Source: Hemileia vastatrix
Taxonomy: Eukaryota > Basidiomycota > Pucciniomycetes > Pucciniales > Zaghouaniaceae
Length of the DNA stretch: 64,000 nucleotides
Direction of reading: 5' to 3'
NCBI GenBank assembly: GCA_030280995.1
Contig: JASXTE010000007.1
Coordinates: forward strand, 15,500,501 to 15,564,500
This document shows positions 34,701 to 46,225 of this stretch, one piece after another; positions within the stretch are counted from its first letter, which is position 1; each line of letters opens with the position of its first letter. The notes beneath the pieces were generated by a model. The model saw only the letters and a program-made list of their open reading frames with translations. It searched no databases and had not been told where the DNA came from. The position numbers and the translations under genes were made by a program.

Positions 34701-37194
34701 AGTCATGGATAACACTTTCCATCAAGAAATTATTGAAGGTTGGCTCATGGTTTATATTGATGATATTATTGTTTTTTCTAAAACTTTTGATGAACATATG
34801 ATTCACTTGAATAGAGTTTTCCAAAAAATGGATGAAATCAATATGACCTTATCTTTAAAAAAGTGTAAATTTGGTTTTCAATCTTTGAAAGTCCTTGGCC
34901 ATGTTGTGTCAGGCTTACAAATTTGTGTAGACCATAATAAAGTTGCTGCCATTCAGAATGTAAAAGCACCAACTTCTGTAAGAGAAATACAAAGTTTTTT
35001 GGGTATGTGTGGCTATTATAGACAATATATTATAAATTATCAGGTCATAGCCTTGCCTCTTACAAAACTGACCTGAAAAGATGTTGCTTTTCTCTGGAAT
35101 AATGACTGTCAAAAAGCTTTTGATACATTAAAAAGTTGCTTAATGAAAGCCCCTATATTGGCTCTTCCAGATTTTAACAAGCCATTTGTCCTTTATACAG
35201 ATGCTAGCTTTATTGGTCTGGGTGCTGCCCTTCACCAGAAACAAATTATTAATGATAAATCCTCAGAGGTTGTAATTTGTTATATTTCAAGAACCTTAAG
35301 AAATAGTGAATTGAAATATGGTGCCACTCAATTGGAGTGCTTAGCAGTTGTTTGGGCTCTTGAGAAACTTCATTACTATTTGGATGACCAAAAATTTGAG
35401 TTGGTAACTGACTGTAGTGCTGTAAAGTCCCTCTTAAACCTAAAGACACCTAACAGACATATGTTCAGGTGGCAACTTGCTGTTCAAGAATACAGAGGAA
35501 GGATGACAATTATCCATAGATCTGGAAATTTTCACTCTAATGTTGATATGCTCTCCAGATTGCCTCTGCCAAATAATGACTCAAATCCTGCTTATGTACC
35601 TGAAGATGATACTGTTCATATCCATGGTATATTTATAGTTGATATGAAAGAGGAGTTATTACAATTAATACTGGATTCATATGATAAGGATTCTGATTTA
35701 AATGAATTGGTTACTATCTTAAATGATCCTAAGAATGCTTCAATTCAAGCATTAATAAAAACTCTTCCTGTAAAGTACCAAAATGCTTTAAATAAAGGAA
35801 AGTTCTCTATTGAAGATGGTTATATATATTATAGAAGAAAGCTTACTAATGTAATTGTAATTCCTCCTTCAATGAAAGAAACTATCCTCAAACTTTGTCA
35901 TGATGACATATTAGCTGGTCATTTTGATCTTGTTAAAACATTGATTAGAATCAAAAACACTGCATGGTAGGCTAATATGTCTGAAGACATAAAATTATAT
36001 GTTGAATCTTGTGATTCCTGCCAAAAATCTAAAAGGTTAACAGGTAAGAGAGCAGGGTTATTACAACATATTGAAGCACCTAGTGCTCCCTGCCAAATCA
36101 TTAATATGGATTTTGTCACTGGTCTTCCTGTTGCAGGTAAAGACAGCTTTAACTCTTGTTGGGTAATAGTAGATAGATTCACAAAAATGTGCAAATTTAT
36201 TCCAACCCACAAAGATGTATCCACCAATAAATAAGCTTTCTTATGGTGGTCTTACATGTTTAATATTATTGGTTTTCCAAAAGCCATTATCTCTGATAGA
36301 GATCCAAAATTCACTTCCGAGTTTTGGACCTCTTTGATGGATATTTGTGGCTGTGAGTTAAAATTGTCTACAGCTCACCATCCTCAGACTGATGGTCTAG
36401 CTGAAAGAATGATTCAAACTCTGGAAGATATGATTAGAAGGTATTGTGCCTTTGGTTTAGAATATAAAGACAATGACAGATTTACTCATGATTGGGTCAC
36501 TCTTTTGCCTGGTCTTGAATTTGCATATAATAGCACTGTTAATTCTGTCACTGAAAAAAAGCCTTTTGAGCTTTGGTTAGGTTATTTCCCAAACACTCCT
36601 GCTCAGATTCTCAATAATAAATTACCTAAGTTGGAACTACACCCTGGTGTAAAATCTTTTATGCAAATGCAACAGCTATGCAGAAAACATGCTCAGAGTT
36701 GTATTGATAAAGCATTTGAATATGAAAAGAAAAGATGGGATAAATCCCATAAAGAATACACATTTAACAAGGGTGATGAAGTGTTGATCTCTACTGTCCA
36801 TTTCAATTTAAAAGGTAACCACAAATTAAAAGATCCTTTTGTAGGGCCATTTGTTGTTAAAAGAATGGTTGGTGATAATGCGGTAGAAGTTGTATTGTAT
36901 TCTCCATATGATAGGAAACATCCTGTCTTTCCCATTTCTTTGCTTAAGCCTTATACTTCCAACAGTGACTTATTTCCAAAAAGAAGAGGAAGACCTAAGA
37001 AAAACACTCAGGAAGTCACAGAAACAGCAGAAATTGATAAAATTCTCAATGATAGAATTATCACTTCTTAAAGAGGTACTGAATATTTATTGAGATATAA
37101 GAACAAATCATCTGAACATGATGCATGGATACCTGGCAAGGAGATTTCAAATCTGCCTACTCTGTTGAAAAAGTAAAAAAAGAAAAAATCTTAG
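31700..37194 (+). pseudogene. E2 gag-pol polyprotein, broken
   Basis: Chromovirus order: gag helices, capsid-like domain (WPKLDQYPTFDGD...), knuckle CYKCNKPWQKGHVC (33349), protease DSGAG (about 33680), reverse transcriptase with YIDD (about 34753), RNase H, HHCC zinc motif with CDSCQ (about 36010), integrase DFVTG / SDRDPKF / ERMIQ, a GPF motif, the AT-hook KRRGRPKK (about 36980), and a chromodomain. Damage: an A10 run at 32142-32151 shifts the frame; TAA 32662, TGA 35074, TAG 35968, TAA 36232, TAA 37069 and TAA near 37173. All later stops lie in one common frame, so they are point changes. The reverse transcriptase and protease motifs themselves are intact. Confidence 0.9.
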
Positions 37195-37228
37195 CATTTT
37201 TTTTATTCTTTTTTTTAGAGTGAGGGAG

Positions 37229-38365
37229 TGTCAGCCAGGCTATTCCAGGAGTCCAGTAAATGATATGTAACTTATAAAACCTGAAAGAGTGGGTAAGAAT
37301 TGTATTTAATGAATATAAATTATTATTGTATTGCATAATAAAATTATATAAGTATTTTATTATATAATAGTGTTATATTAATTTTATTGGTTATATAAAT
37401 TTTTATATAAATTTAAATTGAACATAATATAATATATTCTACAAATAATGGCACATTTTTATGTTACTTAATATTTATAAATTTATATTTAATTAATTGA
37501 AAAACATATATTATAGTTATAAGTGTAAAATTGACTTAAAATATATGTAAAGTAATTATTTGAATTTATATATTAAATAACACCTTTCATATAATATTAA
37601 AAAATAATTAATGACGCTTCTTTTGACCCTTAATTGTGTCAGGAAAAACCAATTAATTAATTTATACTAAATTGAGATTAATTACATGTTTTGTTGTGTC
37701 AAAGTATTTTTTGTTTCACTTAAAATATCCTTAAATCAGACTGTACTATCTGTTTGGAATTATTTTTCTCATAGTTCCTATGTTCCAATCTTGTTTAGTT
37801 ATTCATTATTTTTACTTACTGATTTGGGAATTAATGGCGGGAAAATTGGATTCTTAATTGGGGTTTTAATTATTTGCTTCATGTTTTTCTCTACATTGTT
37901 ATGTTTCATTTACTCTTTGATATATTTGTTTTATTCTATTCTAACTATTGTATTTACAAACATAGTGGCGCTTCAGAGGACCCATTGCCTATAAAAGGGC
38001 CTTGGATAATCCCCTGTAGCATGATCACTTATTATACACTCCACAAATTAAATACTATTTTACTACATTTATATTTTTTTTATTAGTAATACAATTCTAT
38101 TAAAATTCTATATAACAATTTAAAGGTTGCTTTAAGTCTGATAGTAATTAAAAGTGTTTGCCGCGCAGAACCCTTACATTAAATAGTATTATTATTAATA
38201 AATCCTAAGTTTTTGTCATCTCTCAAAGTTTCTCACCATTGTTTTCCTTTTTAAATAAATTAAATATTTTATTATAATTTATTTCTTTTATTTTTCCCTT
38301 GTCCTCCTCCTTTTCTCCTCCTTTTCTCATCTTTTCCTTACCTTCTTCTAGACAACTGACCGACA
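37229..38365 (+). repeat. 3' LTR of E2
   Basis: TGTCAGCC at 37229 to CCGACA at 38365, followed by the TAAGT duplication and then the rest of the E3 LTR. Confidence 0.95.
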
Positions 38366-38370
38366 TAAGT

Positions 38371-39363
38371 GTTATATTAATTTTATTGTTTATATAAATT
38401 TTTATACATTTAAATTAAACATGATATACTTTATATTCTACAAATAATGGCGCATTTTTATGTATTTAATAATTATAAATTTATATTTAATTAATTAAAA
38501 ACATATATTATAATTATAAGTGTAAAATTGACTTATAATATAATTAAATTAATTATTTAAATTTATATATTAAATAACACCTTTCATATAATATTAAAAA
38601 ATAATTAATGACGCTTCTTTTGACCCTTAAGTGTTTCAGGAAAAACAAGTAATTAATTTATACTAAATTGAGATTAATTACATATTTTGTTGCGTAACAA
38701 TATTCTTTGTTTCACTTAAAAATCCTTAAATCAGACTGTACAATCTGTTTTGAATTATTTTTCTCATAGTCCCTATGTCCCAGGCTTGTTTGGTTATTCA
38801 CTATTTTTACTTACTGATTTGGGAATTAATTGTGGGAAAATTGGATTCTTAATTGGGGTTTTAATTATTTGTTTCATATTTTTCTCTACATTGTTATGTT
38901 TCACTTATTCTTTTATATTCTTATTTCATTCTATTATAATTCTTGTATTTACAAATATAGTAGCGCTTCAGAGGACCCATTTCCTATAAAAAGGCCTTGG
39001 ATAATCCCCTGTAGCTCATCACTTACTATACACTCAACAATTTTAAATATAATTTTATTACGTTTATTATTATTTTTTATTAGTATTACAATCTAATTAA
39101 GAATTCTATATAACAATTAAAAGGTTGCCTTAAGTCTGATAGTAATTAAAGTGTTTGCCGCGCAGAACCCTTACTTGAAATAATATTAATATTAATAAAA
39201 CCAATTTTGTGTCACCTCTCAAATCACTCGTTGTTGCTTTCTCTTCAATAGATTAAATAATTTCATTTGATTTTATTTCTTTTATTTCTCAATCACTATT
39301 ACCTTCTTGTCTTCCTCTCTTTTCTTCTCTCTTTTCTTATCTCTTCTAGACGACTGACTGACA
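38371..39363 (+). repeat. E3 5' LTR, second part
   Basis: Continues the E3 LTR from 'gttatattaattttattgtttat' to GACTGACTGACA. Together with 29054-29197 it gives 1,137 bp against 1,138 bp in the 3' LTR. TATAAAA at 38985-38991. Confidence 0.95.
38985..38991 (+). promoter_or_regulatory. TATA box in the E3 5' LTR
   Basis: TATAAAA in the conserved LTR context. E2 sits upstream of it, in U3, so E3 may have lost distal promoter elements while keeping the core promoter. Confidence 0.55.
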
Positions 39364-40022
39364 ACTGAGGGCCTTTTCAAACGACGATGAACGACAAACG
39401 CATGGACCACCTAGCAAAAAAGAAACTTTTGCCGCGACTGTGTTTCAAACTTGGGTTCGATTTCTTAGGTTTATATTATATTAATTCTTATATTATTTTG
39501 AAGTGATTTTTCGATCACTATAGTAAGTTCTCCTTTGCACCTCTCACTCATATTACTATATTTTTACTGCAATAACAGTGATTGTGGCTTAATTGCTGAT
39601 TCACTGAGTGTAAGTGTTCAATTATATTTTTTATTTTTCCTAGTTGACCATTATAGAGTGTTAAATCCTCTTGGTCCTATAAGAATTGACATTATTATTA
39701 ATACAAATTGAATTATTAAATTAATTTTTTTTATTATTAATTATTGTTATTTTTGGTTGACTTAAAAGTACTTTGTGCTTAGTCCCAAATATATTGCCGC
39801 ATTTAATATTGGTAATTAATTGGTTGAATTAACTTGATTGTTTATCCCCAATTTAACCTTGCAATCCATTTTATTAATTAATTTTTTATAATTATTACTT
39901 TATATTAGAAAATTTTTTTTTTATAATTTAATTAATAAAAATTATCTTTTATTTTTGGAGCAATTATTAACTAACTTTTATTATTTTTTTTAAAAAAAAA
40001 GTTAATTAATCTTCCCACTATT
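39364..40022 (+). other. E3 untranslated leader
   Basis: Starts ACTGAGGGCCTTTTC; otherwise like the E1 and E2 leaders, with 'catggaccacc' and 'tttgccgcgactgtgtttc'. No gene. Confidence 0.6.
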
Positions 40023-40704
40023 ATGTCCAACAATGTGGCTGAAAAAATGGATAACATGCAAGTGGATGAAATTGAAATTGACTATGATGCTGATACTGTG
40101 AGTTCTTCTAAAGTTGGACATAAAAAATCTTATGCTAACACAAAAAATTCACATAATTCAGGATGTGGAAATGACAGGAGAATTAAACAAATCAAACCCC
40201 CTTCCCCCAGCACAACAGAAGGAAGTAAAGCCTATAGTACCTCAAGAAGGTCTTCCAAAAGGATTCAAAATAAAAAAGCTTCCTCTGCCACAACAAATCA
40301 GCAACCTGTCCAGTCATATAAAAGAGTTGAAGACAGAAAATATGACATACAAAGCAAAGGTAGACACCTTGTGGGATCAGCTTCAAGAACTCAGGAACCA
40401 GAATCAGGCCCAGGCCCCTCCTCAGTTGCCTCCCAATCAGCCTCAGTTTCAGGCTCAACCTTCACAGCCACCCAGCTCAACCATCCAAAATCCAAATACT
40501 ATGGAAGTAGAGCAATGGAAATGGGATTATCTAATGAGTCACTCCCAACAGAATGTGCAACACCCTCCTCATCATCAGCCTGGCCCATCCAGAACACCCA
40601 ATTTCCATCCACCTCCTCATCCCTACCAACAAGGCAGGAGAAAGAAGGCCCAAGCACAATCCCAAACCCAATCTCAGGGGAAGTTTCCTCCTCTGCCATG
40701 GTAA
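40023..40704 (+). CDS. E3 ORF1: spliced coiled-coil, Pro/Gln-rich protein
   Basis: Exon 1 40023-40097; intron 40098-40161 (64 nt: GTGAGT, TGCTAAC, TTCAG); exon 2 40162-40704. The product is 205 residues, as in E2. Exon 2 shows many third-position synonymous differences from E1, evidence for selection on this frame. If the intron is retained, exon 1 instead runs on in another frame that stays open to 41102 and is in phase with the downstream ORF. The stop TAA (40702-40704) overlaps ATG 40698 in the strong context GCCATGG. Function unknown; likely a nucleic-acid- or particle-associated Gag partner. Confidence 0.65.
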
Positions 40705-43700
40705 GTAATTTGGTTGATAGTCACTTGGGTATGTTTTCTAATAAAACTTCTTCTGCAGGTAATATTATTGAACATGGTGAAAGAACAGTTAAACCTGTTA
40801 AAAGACAGCTTCCTGTAACTAGTAGCCCTATTGATGTAATTAGCAAATTGTCATTTGATGAACCTTTACATTTAACTTCTACATCTTTAATTAATCCTTC
40901 TCTTGCAATTAAAAATGATTCTTTTCCCCCTGAAATCTATACCTTAATTGAAAGAACTTCTGAGGAAATATTGAAAGATACCCTTGATTTTAATGTTGTG
41001 AAAGACAAACATTTGAGAGATGTGTTAATCCATAAAAATGATAGATTAAATAATTTACACTTGCAATGTAAAGTGAGTTCTTCTGTACAAGATACAGCTT
41101 AATTTAAAGTCAAAGAAACCTTGAATATTATTCTTAGTCAAAAAAAAACAAATAAGAAGTGACCATAGAGCTATCTCAGATAGAAATATCAGTCTACATA
41201 AGACCTTGAGTAAATTGAAACCCCTTATTGAAGAAAATTTTTCATTAAAAAATGAAATAAAATCTCTGAAAAATGAGTTTAAAAAGCTAAGAAATGATTT
41301 CCATTCACTAAGTGCCAAACACTCAGTTTCTGAGGACAGAAATGTTCTATCTCTTGCAAAAGTAAATGACCAGATGTCTGAAATTCCAAGAATAAGAAAC
41401 TATGTGTCTGACCAGCAGGATAAATTCTCAATCTTAACCATCAATAATGAATTGAATGAGAATGCTGTCAATAAGCTGCATAAAAATAAAGGAAAAAAAC
41501 CTGAGCAAAGTTCATCCTTTCTTCCTCATATTTCAACCATTAAACAAACTGACAATGAGTCTGTAAAATCTTTTGCTACTAGCATAAAATCTTGTGATGG
41601 TCATGCACTAGCTGTTTCTGTAAATAATGAAATTTCTGAACACCTGGCTAAACTTCAGGAATTATTAATGATGAATAATTCAAACCAAAAAGTGGACCAT
41701 CCCAGTAGTCAGAAGAATTGGCCTAAGTTAGACCAATATCCTACCTTTGATGGTGATTATTCCTCAGATTGGCAACACTTTATCCAAAGAATTGATAATT
41801 TAAAGAGATCTTATAAACTACCTGATGAGGAAATTGTTTCTAAGCTAATTTCTTTATTTTCCAATGTAGCCTTGATGTGGTATGAATCTGTTCTTTTAGA
41901 TAAAAATCATTATACATGGAATGATTGGAAATCCTTGATTGAAAATCAGTTTGGTGGTTCAAAATTCAGGTTCGCTCAGCAAAGACCGTATGAGAATACT
42001 AGATATGTATTCTCCTCTGTTGAAAAGCCCATTGTTCTTCTTATGAAAGTGACAAAAATCCAAAGGGCAATTGATCCAAAGATGGATTATGATATTTGGA
42101 GAGATAAAATCTTGTATAAGTTACCAAATTCTCTTAGAGATTTGATTGTGGCTAGAACTGAGCATGTTAGGGAAAATTCTTCTTTCATTAATATCTGTAA
42201 TGAGGTACTACTCAACCATAGATATGAACCAAAGAATTACCTTGGTAAATCTTATAATGATCAGAATAAACCTTCTACAAAACTCCCAGAAGAATCTGGT
42301 AAACCCTCTGCCCCAGTTGCACCTAAAAAATATGCAACAAATACTTGTTATAAATGTAACAAACCGTGGCAGAAGGGTCATGTTTGTGACAAGAAAATTC
42401 ATCTTGTTGAACAAAATGAAGACACTGATGAAGTTGAACTTGATGTCAATAATTCTTCCAGTGACTGTGAAAGTAATATCTCCTATGACAATGAATCTGT
42501 TAAAGATGTTTTAATTTTTGAACATGATGTCCATTATTTAAATAATATATCTAAAGATTGTGTATTGAATTTATCTTCAGTAGAAAATGCTGAGATAATT
42601 AAAGATATTACTAACAATTCTATTCCTATATCCCCTTTAAAGGCACCTGTTATCATTAATGGTAAAAATGTTGATGAAGTTCTTGATTCTGGTGCTGGAG
42701 GAAGTTTAGTATCTGAAAAAGCTTTGGCTTCAGTGGATAAGGAATATTTGAGTAAATTGTTACCTATAACTTCTGAAAAATGGAGAGGGTATGGTTCTAA
42801 CTTATTTCCTATTGGCAAATACAAAACCTCTGTATTCTTCAAATATAATGGTGGTTTTGTCAGAGCTATTTGTGAGTTTGTTGTCATGAAAAATGATAAT
42901 TTGAGCAATTGGTTTATTATGGGAAATGATATTTTAACCATGTTTGGTGTGAAACTGGACCCAGCAAATAATTGCTTTACCTTAGGAATGAATGGGAAAA
43001 GGAAATTCAAAATTTCCTCTCCTAGAACTTCTGGGCATTTGTTGAAATATTGTAACTCACTGATCCAGTGTAAAGGTAGAACAACAATTGAAATGGATGA
43101 TTTATTAGATGAAATAAATACTGCTTCTTTTAGTGATCAGTTGACTAGTGAACAAAAAGATTCTATTGTTGCCTCTATTACCTCCTTCCCTATGGCTTTT
43201 GCTTGTGGTTCTCATGTCTTGGTAATTGTTCAGGAAGAGATGAAAATTACCTTATCCTGTAATTTGAGTGATATTCCTCCTACCCTTAAGAAAAACCCAT
43301 ATCCTGCTTCTCCATCAAAAATAAAAGATATTGAAGATAATATTGAAACATTATTGAAAATGAATATCATTGAGAAAGTGGATGTCACCCCCAAATATTG
43401 TGTCATCTCCCCAGTCTTGATTTCTTATGAAAAAGATAAAGCTAGATTATGTGGAGATTACAGAGCTTTAAACACTTATACTGTTGATGATATTTATCCT
43501 TTACCCAGAATTAATTCAATACATGCTACCTTGCAAGGTGCAAAATTTATTAGTTGTCTGGATGGTAATAAAGGATATCATCAAGTTCCAGTTGAGAAAA
43601 ATTCTCAAAATTTTTTGCTTATTGCTACTCATATTGGAATATATAAGTATGTTAGGATGCCATTTGGCCCTAAAAATGCTCCTTCAGTTTTCCAAAAAGT

Positions 43701-46191
43701 CATGGATAACACTTTTCATCAAGAAATTACTGAAGGTTGGCTCATGGTTTATATTGATGATATTATTGTTTTTTCTAAAACTTTTGATGAACATATGATT
43801 CACTTGAATAGAGTTTTCCAAAAAATGGATGAATTCAATATGACCTTATCTTTAAAAAAGTGTAAATTTGGTTTTCAATCTTTGAAAGTCCTTGGCCATG
43901 TTGTGTCAGGCTTACAAATTTGTGTAGACCATAACAAAGTTGCTGCCATTCAAAATGTGAAAGCACCAACTTCTGTAAGAGAAATCCAAATTTTTTTGAA
44001 TATGTGTGGCTATTATAGACAATATATTAAAAATTATCAGGTCATAGACTTGCCTCTTACAAAACTGACCAGAAAAGATGTTGCTTTTCTCTGGAATAAT
44101 GACTGTCAAAAAGCTTTTGATACATTAAAAAGTTGCTTAATGACAGCCCCTATATTGGCTCTTCCAGATTTTAACAAGCCATTTGTCCTATATACAGATG
44201 CTAGCTTTATTGGTCTGGGTGCTGCCCTTCACCAGAAACAAATTATTAATGATAAATCCTCAGAGGTTGTAATTTGTTATATTTCAAGAACCTTAAGAAA
44301 TAGTGAATTGAAATATGGTGCCACTCAATTGGAGTGCTTAGCAGTTGTTTGGGCTCTTGAGAAGCTTTATTACTATTTGGATGACCAAAAATTTGAGTTG
44401 GTAACTGACTGTAGTGCTGTGAAGTCCCTCTTAAACCTGAAGACACCTAACAGACATATGTTCAGGTGGCAACTTGCTGTTCAAGAATACAGAGGACGGA
44501 TGACAATTATCCATAGAGCTGGAAATGTTCACTCCAATGTTGATATGCTCTCCAGATTGCTTCTGCCAAATAATGACTCAAATCCTGCTTATGTACCTGA
44601 AGATGATACTGTTCATATCCATGGTATATTTATAGTTGATATGGAAGAGGAGTTATTACAATTAATACTGGATTCATATGATAAGGATTCTGATTTAAAT
44701 AAATTGGTTACTATCTTAAATGATCCTAAGAATGCTTCAATTCAAGCATTAATAAAAACTCTTCCTGAAAAGTATCAAAATGCTTTGAATAAAGGAAAGT
44801 TTTCTATTGAAGATGGTTATATATATTATAGAAGAAAGCTTACTAATGTAATTGTAATTCCTCCTTCTATGAAAGAAACTATCCTCAAACTTTGTCATGA
44901 TGACATATTAGCTGGTCATTTTGATCTTGAAAAAACATTGATTAGAATCAAAAACACTGCATGGTGGGCTAATATGTCTGAAGACACAAAATTATATGTT
45001 GAATCTTGTGATTCTTTCCAAAAATCTAAAATGTTAACAGGTAAGAGAGCAGGGTTATTACAACATATTGAAGCACCTAATGCTCCCTGGCAAATCATTA
45101 ATATGGATTTTGTCACTGGTCTTCCTGTTGCAGGTAAAGACAGCTTTAACTCTTGTTGGGTAATAGTAGATAGATTCACAAAAATGTGCAAATTTATTCC
45201 AACCCACAAAGATGTATCCACCAAAGAATTAGCTTTCTTATGGTGGTCATACATGTTTAATATTATTGGTTTTCCAAAAGCCATTATCTCTGATAGGGAT
45301 CCAAAATTCACTTCTGAGTTTTGGACCTCTTTGATGGATATTTGTGGCTGTGAGTTAAAATTGTCTACAGCTCACTATCCTCAGACTGATGGTCTAGCTG
45401 AGAGAATTATTCAAACTGTGGAAGATATGATTAGAAGGTATTGTGCCTTTGGTTTAGAATATAAAGACAATGACAGATTTACTCATGATTGGGTCACTCT
45501 ATTGCCTGGTCTTGAATTTGCATATAATAGCACTGTTAATTCTGTCACTGAAAAAAAGCCTTTTGAGCTTTGGTTATGTTATGTCCCACATACTCCTGCT
45601 CAGATTCTCAATAATAAATTACCTAAGTTGGAACTACACCCTGGTGTAAAATCTTTCATGAAAATGCAACAGCTATGCAGAAAACATGCTAAGAGCTGTA
45701 TTGATAAAGCATTTGAATATGAAAAGAAAAGATGGGTTAAATCCCATAAAGAATACACATTTAACAATGGTGATGAAGTGTTGATCTCTACTGTCCATTT
45801 CAATTTACAAGGTAACCACAAATTAAAAGATCCTTTTGTAGGACCATTTGTTGTTAAAAGAATGGTTGGTGATAATGCAGTAGAAGTTGTATTGTATTCT
45901 CCATATGATAGGAAACATCCTGTTTTTCCCATTTCTTTGCTTAAGCCTTATACTTCCAACAGTGACTTATTTCCCAAAAGAAGGGGAAGACCTAAGAAAA
46001 ACCCACAGGAAGTCACAGAAACGGAAGAAATTGATAAAATTCTCAATGATAGAATTATCACTTCTGAAAGAGGTACTGAATATTTATTGAGATATAAGAA
46101 AAAATCATCTGAACATGATGCATGGATACCTGGCAAGGAGATTTCAAATCTGCCTACTCTGTTGAAAAAGTACAAAAAGAATATATCTTAG
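40698..46191 (+). pseudogene. E3 gag-pol polyprotein, nearly intact
   Basis: From ATG 40698 the frame runs to TAA 41100-41102 (a single T-to-A change relative to E1/E2). It then has one extra A in an A9 run (41140-41148), after which it stays open to 46191. Domains in the long stretch, counted from 41206: helical gag 1-150, capsid-like 170-330, knuckle near 380, protease DSGAG near 493, reverse transcriptase 700-930 with YIDD near 848, RNase H 990-1130 (TDAS, LECLA, TDCSA), HHCC near 1255-1275, integrase Asp 1299, Asp 1361, Glu 1398, GPF near 1545, AT-hook RRGRPKK near 1591, chromodomain 1620-1655. Two conserved residues look altered: HHCC Cys to Phe (CDSF, about 45013) and FLG to FLN after the reverse transcriptase core (about 43997). 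It probably needs help from another copy. Confidence 0.88.
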
Positions 46192-46225
46192 CATTTTTTT
46201 TATTGTTTTTTTTAGAGTGAGGGAG

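Larger units (their letters stand above)
29198..38365 (+). mobile_element. Ty3/Gypsy chromovirus copy E2, nested in the E3 5' LTR
   Basis: LTRs 29198-30335 (1,138 bp) and 37229-38365 (1,137 bp), flanked by a perfect 5-bp duplication TAAGT (29193-29197, 38366-38370). Removing E2 rebuilds the E3 LTR exactly. The LTRs differ at roughly 25 places by eye (about 2.3%). The purine tract AGAGTGAGGGAG precedes the 3' LTR. The gag-pol carries at least six nonsense codons and one frameshift. Confidence 0.95.

Noticed and set aside
40701..40758. Possible second 58-nt intron (GTAAGT...CTGCAG) after ORF1
   Set aside because: Splicing it gives TGG TAA again, so ORF1 would end at the same codon and no frame is gained; the unspliced frame fits gag-pol.
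41073..41137. Possible intron around the gag-pol stop and A-run (GTGAGT...CTTAG)
   Set aside because: Joined frames run into stops in E1, E2 and E3, so it does not rescue the frame.
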